In this document: one piece after another, positions 17,398-26,723 of the stretch
Position numbering within the stretch: the first letter of the stretch is position 1
Layout: every line of letters begins with the position of its first letter
Source of the DNA: VXYL01 sp963666465
GTDB lineage: Bacteria > Pseudomonadota > Gammaproteobacteria > Pseudomonadales > Azotimanducaceae
Direction: 5' to 3'
NCBI GenBank assembly: GCA_963666465.1
Contig: OY762824.1
Location: 1,984,001 to 2,048,000 of the forward strand
Length of the DNA stretch: 64,000 bases
Notes under the pieces: model-generated
What the model saw: only the letters and a program-made list of their open reading frames with translations
Told to the model about the DNA's origin: nothing
Database searches by the model: none
Program-made: the position numbers and the translations under genes

Positions 17398-20274
17398 TCA
17401 CGGCAAACCTTGCGATGCCCCCTGCTCAGAGTAGTCGCACTCCAACACCATCCCCTCCGACCCGGACCGACCGACGTACCCGTCGGCCAGGCAACGGTCC
17501 ACCGCCGCCTCGATCCGTTCCCTGATCTTTTGTGTGATGATCTCGCACGGCGTATCCCCCGCTGTCTGGATCCCATAGCGGTCACGCGCCATTTCGAAGG
17601 CATCCCTCACCACCCACTCCCTCGCCCCCGCGCCGTCCGGGTACCAGTCGCGCATCGTCCTGACGATGCAGTCGCACCAGTCGGGCATGGCCATATCCGC
17701 CACCGGCCGGTAGCCGCGCACACGTTTCGACGGCCCCTTCGGCCATTCGAGCCAGCCATCTCCCGCCTGCGATGCAGCCTCGAACACGCCCCGGATCGCC
17801 TCATACAGCGGCCCGTCCTTACGAAGCGTGCGATAATGCGCAAGACCCTGATCGCGGAGTCGACGGGCGACGAGATCCACCGTACTCCGCTCGTCCCGCG
17901 CCAGCGCGCCTTCCCCGCTCAACACGCACCAGATGGCGCAACGCTGCGACTCGAGCGACATCTCGACGAACGAGTCACTCCACTCCATGCCGTGCTCTTC
18001 CAGCGTCGCCCGGATCGGAGGTGCCACCCGCTCGAACGTCCGCCCGGACTCTGCCGACGGCAACCAGCCCTGCAGCTCCGGCCGCTGCTGCCAGAGCTCG
18101 AACACCTGGTGCTGCCTCTCCTCGAGCCATTCGACGAAGTCATCCGCCTCCCCCGGAACGTCAATCAGCTTGATCGCCCGACGTACACTCAGCGCCGGGA
18201 AGTACGCCGCCGGATCATCGAGCATGTCATCCGTCAACCGACCCCGGTCCTTGTCCTTCTCCGCTGCCCACAGAATCCGCATCCAGAGCGTCAGCCACCG
18301 GAGCAGGCGCACCGAGTCCGTGGTTCCCCCGAGGAGCCTCACCTCGACATGAGCCGGGTCGTCGAGGAGCGGCGCCAGGCTCAGCGACGCCGTCCGATCG
18401 CCGGCCATCCACCGTAGATCCTCCAGCGACGTCTCCTCGTCGAGTTCATCCAGCGGGTACACGTCGGCCACGGGCAGACAGTCCTCGTTCGGACGGTCCG
18501 TCTCGTAACGGTCCTCCTCCGCCACGTACCGCGCGAACCGCGAAGGCCGCACCAGGCTGCGCAGCACAGGTTCCAGCATGTGCGTCCACTTCACCGCGCG
18601 TATCGCGTCCGCCGGCGCCGGCAGCCAGCCGAGCCGAACCTCCGTCCCCGTCCGGTAGTCGATCCACACGCCAAGGTCTTCAATGGCCCTCGCCAGGGCA
18701 CCGCACGCGGAGTCGAGTTCCACCATTCCCTCGCGCCCGAACAATGCCGGCGAGACCACTCGCCACCCGACCTCGTCGGGCACAACCTCCCATTTCCTCA
18801 CCGCCGTCTCACCGTTTGCCGCCCCGACCGCAACGCGTTCGGCGCCGAACTCTCGGCGCAGCGCCAGCCGCAAGCCGTTCGCCACGCGTTCCCACCGTTC
18901 GTTGTCCACGCGGACACCCTCACCGGCCAGCCGGTCCTCGCGAGACGTCAGCTCGAACGCGACGCTGAACGCCTGTCCGACCCTGAACCACAGGTTCTTC
19001 GCCGCGTCGGGAAGATCCTCCGCGTCGCCCGTCCATAGCGGGGACCCCGTACGATCGAATGGAAGAGGCGGGGCCCGTCTTGACGACCCCGACGACCCCC
19101 TGCCGGCGGGAGACCCAAGGCAGTCCCTCGCATGCCGGATGTTCTCCATCTGGTCCGCCATGTCGATGAACTCGACGATGTAGAAGGACTTCTTCCCCGT
19201 CCGCTCATCGACGCGCGCGCCCCGGCCGATCATCTGCGACAGCAGCACGCAACTCGCCGTCGGCCGACACAGGAACACCGTCTTCGTATCCGGCACGTCG
19301 ACGCCGTGCGTCATCTTCACGACGTTCACCAGCACCCGCACGCGGCCTTCCCTGAAGTCCCCGAGGTTCGCTTCGTTCTCATCGCGCGTCAGGCGGCTGT
19401 GCACGCACGCAGCCGCCACGCCTTCGTCGCAGAAGAGCTTCGCAAGGCGATCGGCATGCGTGATGTCGCATGCAAAGACGATCGTCTTCCCGTACTTGTC
19501 CGCACCACCCAGGTATTGCCGGACGATCTCCTCGTTGCGCCGCCCGTTCTCGGCCAGCTGCCTCAGCGACTCTTCCGTGAAGTCCCCGGCGTCGACCTGC
19601 GACCATCTTCGAACCGGATGCCACCTCGCCGATGTCGGGACGGCGACAATCTCCGGCTTGGCCAGATGGCCGCGCGCCTGAAGCTCCGCAAAGGTATGAA
19701 CGCAAGCGGGCTCGAAGTCGCTCTCGCCGCCTGGTGGGGTCGCGGTCAGCCCAAGCATGGGCACGCGTCCCTCCCTGCCCCAGCGCCTGAGCGCCCTGCC
19801 AGTCTTCGCGCTGTAGCCCCAGTGACACTCGTCCCACACAATCAACGACGGCCCGCGCACCGGCAGACGGTCATTGTTCAGACGACTCATGAAGGTGTGC
19901 AGCGTCGTGTAGACCACCCCCGTGGCAGCCTCCTCGACCGACAGCTCCGGAAGCTCGGCCAGATCCCGGTCTTCCCCGCCGATCCTGCGCAGCCGATCCT
20001 CCATGCCCTCGTGCCGCTTGGCCATGTCCAACGCCGCCTGATGCAGCAGCCACCAGTCCTTCGTCACCCACAGCGCGTATCCGCCGCGCTCCTCGAGGAC
20101 CTCCTTTACGGCGTTGTTCGCGACCAGCGTCTTCCCGCCTCCGGTTGCGAGGTGAAGCAGCACCGGCCGGTCCGGGTCCAGCCGCTCCACGATCTTCTTC
20201 CTGCACTCGCGCTGGTAGGGGTGCTCGCTACTTCTGCTTTTCCGCTCCCTGTCGAACGCAAATGTTTCGGCCAT
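17398..20274 (-). CDS. DEAD/DEAH-box superfamily 2 helicase, restriction-type
   Basis: A 958-residue protein. The N-terminal SF2 core has LATGGGKTLV (Walker A, about residue 45), VWDECHWG (motif II, DECH), LGLTATPP (motif III), VNVVKMTHGVDVP and LLSQMIGRGAR (motif VI). The roughly 550-residue C-terminal half matches no domain I recognise, and no PD-(D/E)xK site is evident. Similar proteins are translocase subunits of restriction-like defence systems. No methyltransferase or nuclease gene adjoins it. The gene directly upstream is a truncated TOPRIM-like remnant behind an AAA ATPase, so it could be the third component of that locus or a solo defence helicase. Confidence 0.82.
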   Translation of the reverse strand: MAETFAFDRERKSRSSEHPYQRECRKKIVERLDPDRPVLLHLATGGGKTLVANNAVKEVLEERGGYALWVTKDWWLLHQAALDMAKRHEGMEDRLRRIGGEDRDLAELPELSVEEAATGVVYTTLHTFMSRLNNDRLPVRGPSLIVWDECHWGYSAKTGRALRRWGREGRVPMLGLTATPPGGESDFEPACVHTFAELQARGHLAKPEIVAVPTSARWHPVRRWSQVDAGDFTEESLRQLAENGRRNEEIVRQYLGGADKYGKTIVFACDITHADRLAKLFCDEGVAAACVHSRLTRDENEANLGDFREGRVRVLVNVVKMTHGVDVPDTKTVFLCRPTASCVLLSQMIGRGARVDERTGKKSFYIVEFIDMADQMENIRHARDCLGSPAGRGSSGSSRRAPPLPFDRTGSPLWTGDAEDLPDAAKNLWFRVGQAFSVAFELTSREDRLAGEGVRVDNERWERVANGLRLALRREFGAERVAVGAANGETAVRKWEVVPDEVGWRVVSPALFGREGMVELDSACGALARAIEDLGVWIDYRTGTEVRLGWLPAPADAIRAVKWTHMLEPVLRSLVRPSRFARYVAEEDRYETDRPNEDCLPVADVYPLDELDEETSLEDLRWMAGDRTASLSLAPLLDDPAHVEVRLLGGTTDSVRLLRWLTLWMRILWAAEKDKDRGRLTDDMLDDPAAYFPALSVRRAIKLIDVPGEADDFVEWLEERQHQVFELWQQRPELQGWLPSAESGRTFERVAPPIRATLEEHGMEWSDSFVEMSLESQRCAIWCVLSGEGALARDERSTVDLVARRLRDQGLAHYRTLRKDGPLYEAIRGVFEAASQAGDGWLEWPKGPSKRVRGYRPVADMAMPDWCDCIVRTMRDWYPDGAGAREWVVRDAFEMARDRYGIQTAGDTPCEIITQKIRERIEAAVDRCLADGYVGRSGSEGMVLECDYSEQGASQGLP

Positions 20275-20700
20275 TCAGCCCTCCTCGTTACATCGCTCAA
20301 TTGCCACATCGCAGCCCGTCGCCCAAGCCCACGACTTCCGCGGCATTTTCGCACATTGACGAAGGCCACGGGCACGAACCACCACGAACCACCAGCGCAT
20401 AGCGCACAAACGCTCATGGCCTGATCTTTCTCCGGCCACCCCGACGGATGAAACATGTGTGGGTGCGACGGTGTTGTTGGGGCGCGGTGCCGTGTTGGGG
20501 AGAATGAACGGCGAAGGCGGGCGATGGTCGTCTGAATCAAGCTCCGGGAGTGCCTGACGCGTCACGGCGACGAACTCAACCTCGCCGGGGATCAGACTCC
20601 GCAGAAGCGGCTGAAGCCACCCTTCGCTCACCGGAGTTCCGTCGAGTGCGGATTCACCAACGTCATGACGGCCTTCGCCGCAAAGCAACACCCGGATCAT
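20275..20700 (-). pseudogene. Truncated TOPRIM/DUF4276-like partner of the AAA ATPase
   Basis: The first about 54 codons (MIRVLLCGEGRHDVG, then GWLQPLLRSLIPGEVEFVAVTR) look like the start of DUF4276/TOPRIM-type proteins, where the early Glu (GEG) is catalytic. After about 20538 the frame becomes Pro/Arg-rich and loses resemblance, and the usual 150 or so further residues with the DxD motif are missing. It starts 12 nt after the AAA ATPase stop, so the pair was an operon. I interpret it as a 3' deletion product. Confidence 0.55.
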
Positions 20701-20712
20701 TCGCGGTTTCGC

Positions 20713-21966
20713 TTATTCGTTCACAAAGCGCCGTGCGGCTTCCTTCGAGAAACTGCGTGCATCCCGCTGTTCGCGCTCGCCATTCCCGGATTGCCTGACG
20801 ACGGCAGATTCGAGATCCTTGTGTCCGGACATGCTCCAGAGTTCACCGGGGCCGTAGTACTCCTTCCCACCGCCGAAATCTCCCAACTCGCCAAACGAGC
20901 ACACCGCGACCGAACCGTCCTCACGCTTGGCTAACACGTGGATGGCTTCCTGGGCGAAGAAATTCACCAAGAGGGGCGAGTGAGAGGTGAAGACGAACTG
21001 GCCTTGCGACTCGGCAACAACGGTCTTCACAACCTCAGGCAGGATGTGCGGCTCAATGCCATCCTCAATCTCGTCGAGCAATACGGTCGTCGTCGCGTCA
21101 CTAAACTCCGGTATCGCACACAAGGCCATCAACCGCAGCAACCCGTCGCTCGCCTGCGTCGTTGGCATTGTGGAAGGGCGGCCGAAGTGCTCGGCAATTC
21201 GCATGTCCACCCAACCAGCCCGCTTCCTCGTTGTCGCTATGTTGGCGATGGGGTAGAAGCGGGAAAGGCGCTCGACGACTTTGCTTCGCGTCTGCGCGTC
21301 GAGGTTCGCAAGGAAACTCGCAAGCCCTTCGCCTCTTGCGCCGATGTTGCGGCTCTCGCCCCTCGTGCCTAGGCGCATGGCCGTGGGACTGAGCAACTCA
21401 AGCGAGGAGAGGTTGCGAGCCCAAGACGAAATGTCCAACAAACCACTCGCCCCGTCATCATCCTCGTCGAAGTCGAAATAGTGGAGAACAGAGCCGGGCA
21501 GACGCAAGCTCAAGCCGACGAAGGTTTGCGGCTCCGGGAGGTAGAACGTGGTCCGGTTGGAATGGTGACTGAGCCTTGGCGAGGGCTCGTCCGAGCCTTC
21601 CGGGAAGTGCCACACGAGTTCACGTCGGCTTCGTCCACTGACGAGGCTGAACTCGAACTGCCACAGATACCGCCCATCACCTTCGGCATCGAACACCAAG
21701 TCCGCTCGGAATGCCGAACTGCGTGCCCCGGGGACGTGGGATCGGACCTCGCCGTAGCTCCAGTTCCGTCCATCGAAGAACCGCTGGCCGTTCCCCTGCG
21801 CAAACTCTCGCACGAGGGCCATCGCCTGCAGCGTGGACGACTTACCCGAACCGTTGCCGCCGATCAAGAGCAGCGTGCGGTCCGGAACGCGGAACGTCGC
21901 ACCGTGGAGCGCCTTGAAGCCGAAGATGCGAAGCTTGCGAAGTGCGAGGATCGCCCTTCTCCCCAA
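20713..21966 (-). CDS. AAA_21-type ABC/SMC-like ATPase (OLD/PARIS-type partner)
   Basis: A 417-residue protein with N-terminal RIFGFKALHGATFRV, Walker A LLIGGNGSGKSS, an ABC-like signature QASDGLLRLMAL, Walker B TTVLLDEIEDGIEP and H-loop FTSHSPLLVN. This single-polypeptide ABC-ATPase plan is the sensor subunit of many phage-defence pairs, in which a TOPRIM nuclease is encoded next. The next gene does begin like a TOPRIM protein but is truncated. No ATG is well placed. The TTG at 21966 is the assumed start, right after the decayed HepT frame. Confidence 0.82.
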   Translation of the reverse strand: MGRRAILALRKLRIFGFKALHGATFRVPDRTLLLIGGNGSGKSSTLQAMALVREFAQGNGQRFFDGRNWSYGEVRSHVPGARSSAFRADLVFDAEGDGRYLWQFEFSLVSGRSRRELVWHFPEGSDEPSPRLSHHSNRTTFYLPEPQTFVGLSLRLPGSVLHYFDFDEDDDGASGLLDISSWARNLSSLELLSPTAMRLGTRGESRNIGARGEGLASFLANLDAQTRSKVVERLSRFYPIANIATTRKRAGWVDMRIAEHFGRPSTMPTTQASDGLLRLMALCAIPEFSDATTTVLLDEIEDGIEPHILPEVVKTVVAESQGQFVFTSHSPLLVNFFAQEAIHVLAKREDGSVAVCSFGELGDFGGGKEYYGPGELWSMSGHKDLESAVVRQSGNGEREQRDARSFSKEAARRFVNE

Positions 21967-22377
21967 CTAACTGGAGCGCCCGCTTATACCACGGGTGCCA
22001 CGACGGCATCGCCATCGCCTCTGAGCCAATCCGGACGCGCCCCACAGGGCGTTTTGGGCGGCGGTCCTTCGCACCCAAAGCAGCCCTACCCGTCGCCAGC
22101 GTCGAAGAAGCGAACGAAACGGACGCTGGAGGCCGCCAGAATGTGGATCCAGCAGTTGCCGGTGCCACTGTTCCCCTTGCGGGATGCCGCCGTTCAATTC
22201 CCGTGCGATGCGTGTGAAAACCCGCTCAATGGCGCTATAGAAGTCGTGGAGGATGGACCCTCGGGCGCGCATTGCATAGGAGTCGTCTGTTCTTGGTCTG
22301 TCCGCAAACTCGCCTGCAAGCACAGCCAGTCCACCAAGGTCGTCCTCGATTTCCGCCCGCAGCCGCCGGGCAAGCAC
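21967..22377 (-). pseudogene. HepT-like toxin remnant (C-terminus lost)
   Basis: From the GTG at 22377 the protein reads RLRAEIEDDL, SYAMRARGSILHDFYSAIER, then IARELNGGIPQGEQWHRQLL, a close fit to the helical HepT-like RNase partner of minimal nucleotidyltransferases. After about 22149 similarity stops and the reading becomes Arg/Trp-rich. The C-terminal catalytic Rx4-6H segment of HepT proteins is therefore absent. It follows the MNT remnant by 11 nt. Confidence 0.65.
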
Positions 22378-22388
22378 CTATTCGGGCT

Positions 22389-22722
22389 TCAAAGCTCCAC
22401 GCCCCGCTCGTCGACTACGCGCGTGAGGGCCGGTGTCGCCGATTCCATCGGCTTGAGATCGAGCGCGAAGCTCGTGAGCTTGCGCATCCGCCGATACGGC
22501 GAAGAACCGCCCTGGGTGGATGCCCGTCGCGACGAGATCAATGTCAGAGCGATGTGTGAACGGGAGTCGGGAGTCGAATGCGGAGCCGATGCCAACGACT
22601 CGTTCCGCCCCGCGGGTATGCAGAAACCGGGCAATGCGCCCGGCATCCGCCACGGCGTGGCCACGATCGCCGGACTCGAAGTGCGTCGCTCGCAGGTGCT
22701 TGAGCAGGTCGGTGCGTTCCAT
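22389..22722 (-). pseudogene. MNT-type nucleotidyltransferase antitoxin, frameshifted
   Basis: From the ATG at 22722 the frame encodes MERTDLLKHLR, then the nucleotidyltransferase core VVGIGSAFDSRLPFTHRSDID (GSx10DxD) and LVATGIHPGRFFAVSADAQ. Near 22478-22492 the coding switches frame and continues as FALDLKPMESATPALTRVVD and ERGVEL before a TGA at 22389. A one-nucleotide indel explains this. MntA homologues neutralise HepT by adding AMP to it, and here both partners are broken. Confidence 0.7.
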
Positions 22723-22819
22723 GCCCTTCAAATTACCAGGTATTCCTCTCGACCCCACGGCCATTGCCCCGTGCAGAGGCACCTTCAACTCTCGCCGCTG
22801 CGCGCCCTTGGGGCGCGAT

Positions 22820-22838
22820 GGAAGGCGGAACGCCTCCC
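22820..22838. repeat. REP-like hairpin, degenerate copy
   Basis: GGAAGGC, loop GGAAC, GCCTCCC, between the sulfatase end and the MNT gene start. Weaker match to the family at 17094 and 63663. Confidence 0.35.
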
Positions 22839-22871
22839 TCCGGAAGGTCCCCGCGAACGGGGCTTCGCTTG

Positions 22872-24545
22872 TCAGTTGAACCAGTAGATGAACTCGTCGT
22901 CCGGGGCGTCGGGGTCGAGCAGGGTTTTGTCGATGTTGATGGGGGTGCGGACGGCGGATGGCCAGAGGGGTGGTGCCTGTTCGGCGTTGTGCTTGGCGAG
23001 GATTTCCCGGAGTGCGGCTACGCGGTCCGGTTCGGTGTCTGCGAGGTTGTGTTGTTCGGTGGGGTCGGTGGGCAGGTGGAAGAGCCACTCTTTGCCCGGT
23101 TTGCCCGGTGGGTCGTTGACCTGAAGCTTGTAGCCGTCGGCCAGCACGACCTGGTAGCCGCCGGAGCGCCAGAACAGGTGGTCGTGCGGCGCGCCCTCGG
23201 TTTCTCCGGCGACATGGGGGACGAGGTCGACGCCATCGATGGTGCGATCGCTGGGCAATTCGACACCAGCCGCGGCCGCCGCCGTGGCGAAGATGTCAAA
23301 GCCGTGGACCGGTGCCTCGAAGGTCTGGCCGCCCGCCAGCCGCGCCGGCCACTTGAGGAAGTACGGCACGTGGATGCCGCCTTCGAAGTAGCTGATCTTC
23401 CAGCCGCGGAACGGCTCGTTGACGCGCGGCAGGCCGATGTAGGCCGGGGCGCCGTTGTCCGACGTGAAGAACACGAGCGTGTTTTCCTCCAGGCCGTTGT
23501 CGCGCAAGGCGTCCAGCACCCGGCCCACGCTGCGGTCGAGGGAGCGCACCATCGCGGCGTACACGCGCAGCCGGTGCTCGCCGATGTGCGAGACGGCGTC
23601 GTAGTCGTCCTTCAGTGCCTGCAGCGGTGTATGCACGGCCCAGTGCGCGAGGTAGAGAAAGAAGGGCCGGTCCCGGTTGGCCTCGATGACCTTGACAGCC
23701 TGATCGGTGTAGTAGTCCGTCAGGTAGCCCGCAGGCTCGAACTCCTCGCCGCCGTTGAACGATGCCGTGAACTGCATGGCACGCCAAAGGAACCGGTCGA
23801 TGGGATCGAAGTCCTGCTTCGAGTTGACGATGTTCGGATCGTCCTCGGGCAGGTACAGGCCGCTCCCCATGAGCAGGCTCTCGTCGAAACCCTGATCGTG
23901 AGGCGCCATGCCGCCGCTGGTGCCGAGATGCCACTTGCCAATGTGGACGTTGTGGTAGCCCGCCGGCTTCAGGAGCTCCGCCAGGGTGATCTCGGACGCA
24001 GGCACGCCCATGTCCGCGTAGGGAATCGAAGGCCCCGTCTCGGCAACCACAAACCGGCGTAGCCGATCTGGCATCGCGTTGCCGAGCAGTGGAACCATCG
24101 TGCTGAAGCCAGCGGGCGTCGGCGTGAACTCGAAGCCGAAGCGGGTGCCGTAGCGGCCGGTCATCAGGGCGGCGCGGGACGGGGCGCAGGTGCCGTTGGC
24201 CGCATAGCCGTTGGCGAACTGCACGCCCTCGTGCGCCAGGGCGTCGATGTTCGGCGTGGGCACGCTGCCGCCAGCGACGCCTCCGCCTTGCCAACTCAGG
24301 TCGTTCCAGCCCAGGTCGTCCGCGAGGATGACGATGATGTTCGGCGGTCGCTCGGCTTCGGTTCGGTCGGCAGGGTCTGCACCCGAGTCCCAATCGATGG
24401 TCTGCGTCGGCGCAACATCGCGGCTCTGCCGAATCTCGACGACTTCGAGCATCAGCTCAAGACGGTACACCCAGGCAGCGCCAGCCAAGGCCGCAACCAC
24501 CGCCACGCAACCCATCACCGCGCCCGCGCGCCGGCTCATCGACAT
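22872..24545 (-). CDS. Type I sulfatase (arylsulfatase B-like)
   Basis: A 557-residue exported protein with an N-terminal hydrophobic anchor or signal (AGAVMGCVAVVAALAGAAWV). The metal site is NIIVILADDLGWNDLSW, and CAPSRAALMTGRYG (Cys about residue 117) carries the C-x-P-S-R signature for formylglycine conversion. KWHLGTSGGMAPHDQGFDES and FFTSDNGAPAY supply further active-site residues. It hydrolyses sulfate esters, probably of polysaccharides, outside the cytoplasm. It is a single gene inside the defence island, upstream of the decayed MNT/HepT pair, and one of three sulfatases in the window. Confidence 0.92.
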   Translation of the reverse strand: MSMSRRAGAVMGCVAVVAALAGAAWVYRLELMLEVVEIRQSRDVAPTQTIDWDSGADPADRTEAERPPNIIVILADDLGWNDLSWQGGGVAGGSVPTPNIDALAHEGVQFANGYAANGTCAPSRAALMTGRYGTRFGFEFTPTPAGFSTMVPLLGNAMPDRLRRFVVAETGPSIPYADMGVPASEITLAELLKPAGYHNVHIGKWHLGTSGGMAPHDQGFDESLLMGSGLYLPEDDPNIVNSKQDFDPIDRFLWRAMQFTASFNGGEEFEPAGYLTDYYTDQAVKVIEANRDRPFFLYLAHWAVHTPLQALKDDYDAVSHIGEHRLRVYAAMVRSLDRSVGRVLDALRDNGLEENTLVFFTSDNGAPAYIGLPRVNEPFRGWKISYFEGGIHVPYFLKWPARLAGGQTFEAPVHGFDIFATAAAAAGVELPSDRTIDGVDLVPHVAGETEGAPHDHLFWRSGGYQVVLADGYKLQVNDPPGKPGKEWLFHLPTDPTEQHNLADTEPDRVAALREILAKHNAEQAPPLWPSAVRTPINIDKTLLDPDAPDDEFIYWFN

Positions 24546-24606
24546 CCCCTCAGCGTTCGCCGTCGAACTCCCTCGGAGTGTAATGATAATCGTCGCCGTG
24601 GGTGGT

Positions 24607-24677
24607 CTAGCCCGGCTTATTCATGAATGCCCTACTGCGGCCGACGATCCGCTCGCTATGGTTGTGCAGGTACTCGC
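24607..24677. mobile_element. IS/MITE end, same family as 43794-44037
   Basis: CTAGCCCGGCTTATTCATGA starts a 71-bp stretch that matches, in reverse complement, the right end of the 244-bp element at 43794-44037 with a handful of mismatches. Only this end is present. It abuts the truncated gene at 24678. Confidence 0.65.
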
Positions 24678-25313
24678 GTGGACTACAAGCACTCGCGCAT
24701 CAAGCAGTACCACAAGGAAGGACGCGCCCTGCGTACCGAGACGGTGATCAACGACACCTACGACTTCGATGTCGGCAGACGGCTGAAGAACCTCGAGGCC
24801 CTCAAGGCCATCGGCTTTGCCGCCAACCGACGCCTGCTCGGCGTCCAACGCATCAGCCACGACTGCCGCATCGGAGTCGAACGGTTCGACGACCTCCACG
24901 CCTCGCGCCTCGTCGACGGCCAGCGTGCCTCGTCGCTGCGCTTCGGCGATCCCCGCGTCCAGGATCTGTTCGTCGCCCTCGTCGCCTTCCGGCTGCTGCC
25001 CCAGGGCTTCGCCAACCGGGACCTGCGCGAAACCGTGGCACCGCTGATGGGGCTGTCCGTCGACGACTATCACCGCAATCGCACCACCTACGACCTGCGG
25101 CGGCTGCGGCTACGCGGCCTCGTCGAGCGCATCCCGCACACCCGGCGCTACCGCGTCACCGAGGAGGGCGTGCGTACCGCCCTGTGCTACCACCGGACCC
25201 ACGCCCGCGTCATGACTCCAGCCATGTCCGTCAGCTTCGACCCGGCAATACCCTCCACCGCCCGGCTCCGCCGCGTGCTCGACGCCTTCGACAACGAGAT
25301 CAATCGCCTCTAG
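24678..25313 (+). pseudogene. C-terminal fragment of a conserved multi-copy protein of unknown function
   Basis: The reading from 24678 (VDYKHSRIKQYHKEGRALRT, DFDVGRRLKNLEALKAIGF, ANRRLL) matches, from memory, the C-terminal half of a long uncharacterised family found in many copies in environmental genomes. In that family these residues follow an N-terminal half of about 250 residues, which is missing here. The tail has winged-helix character (YDLRRLRLRGLVERIPHTRR, YRVTEEGVRTAL). The mobile-element end at 24607-24677 sits exactly where the gene is cut. An in-frame GTG at 24678 could permit expression, but a truncated relic is more likely. Confidence 0.5.
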
Positions 25314-26680
25314 GAGGGCCGCCAACTCGCCGCCTGAAACGCAACCTGACTGTAAGCTACAACTCTGCTCAAGGAATCTAGAGCGGAACGTTGGGTGCTT
25401 CCCGATAATCCGAGGTAGTCACGACGCGACCGTATGGCTCTCGAAACTGCCGCTCGGCCTTCGACTCGAGTCGGCTCGTACTGTCCGACGACTCCCTGGC
25501 GCGTTCCGAACAGTTACTCGACCCGGGAGGCGCAGCACGAGGGGCGCAGGCGCTTCACGACGGTTACGGGTCACGTGCCCTTGAAATGGGGTGAGTTTCG
25601 GATCTGAACTCACCGAAGGAAACGTTCGGTGGACGGTGTGGTAGGGTGAGCTCGCAGCGGATTGTGCAGCCCGACGGGGAGCGGCACCGGCGACGGCGTG
25701 AGTTGATCGTGTCGGCCGGGAAGGGCGTGCCCCGGTACCGGACTGCAGGTTTGCGGCGGCGGGAAGTGCCTCGACATGGTGCGTGCATGGATGTGCGAGT
25801 TCATAGCTCGGAGAGAACTGCGCAGGCGATTCGAAGCCTACGGCCATTTCTGTCGCCTTCGCCGACTCGAAGAAGACGACCTGCGTTGTCGGTCGACTCT
25901 GGAGATCGTTTCAAATCGCCTCTGTACGGGAACATGGGATCCATCTTCTGGACCGTCGTCCCAAGATCGTCGTCTCCATAATGAATCCAGGCTCCTCCTA
26001 CAGATGGGGACACCGCGGCTACGCAGGCAACCGCGTTGCGGCCGAGGGTATCGGGATGGACGCGAGGTCGAGCCTGGTGCAAGCCTATCCGGACAAGGTT
26101 CAATACAGACCATGCGTGTGATGGCGTGCGTCGGCTTTTCTCACGTACGCGTCCTGAACCTGTCCGACATCCGCGGATCGAACAGTCGGACATTCCTTGC
26201 CAGTCTACGGGGCGAAGCGATCCTGGCGACTTCGATTCTGTCGTCGACTCGTCGCGACGAGTTGAAGGAAAGGGCCAGGCCGCTTGATCCGTCGATCATT
26301 GCCGGTTGGTTACAAGACAGCCGAAGCAGTCCTCTCGCGGTCGCGTGCGTTAGGTCGCTCGAAGCTGCGGGGCGCTCTCGATTTCAATGCGCCGATCCGG
26401 CTCGTTGGTGCCCGGCAGGCGCAGCGCGACGCCCGGCACACGCTACGTTCGATTACCCCGCCCAGCGCGACGCGAGCAGGGCTCGTTGCTCGATTGGGTT
26501 CGGACGACCGCCAGGCAAGCCGGACAGACGTGGAATCGGTGAAGTCCCGTCCAAGGCTGGGGCGGCCATGAGTGAACGCGCGACGAGGATTTCCGGACAC
26601 GGACGCCGCCGTGCCGTGGTGACCAGAAGGAATCCGGAGAGTTCGCCTGGCGACCGCGGAGGCGGCTCGCTCATGCACTA
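25314..26680. other. About 1.4 kb with no recognisable gene
   Basis: Open frames of up to 315 codons exist, but their translations are Arg/Ser-rich, lack family motifs and have no ribosome sites. I read this as non-coding or heavily decayed DNA between the truncated gene and the five-gene operon. Confidence 0.5.
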
Positions 26681-26682
26681 TA

Positions 26683-26700
26683 TGTGTATGTATGTACACA
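26683..26700. promoter_or_regulatory. Inverted repeat upstream of the five-gene operon
   Basis: TGTGTA-TGTATG-TACACA, AT-rich against the local background, ends 23 nt before the ATG at 26724. It could be an operator or part of a promoter for the operon. Confidence 0.4.
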
Positions 26701-26723
26701 GTAATCGTAGGGTGCTCATCTGA

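Noticed and set aside
25776..26723. 315-codon plus-strand frame before the five-gene operon
   Set aside because: Arg/Ser-rich, no domain, no ribosome site, and it overlaps the operator-like repeat.
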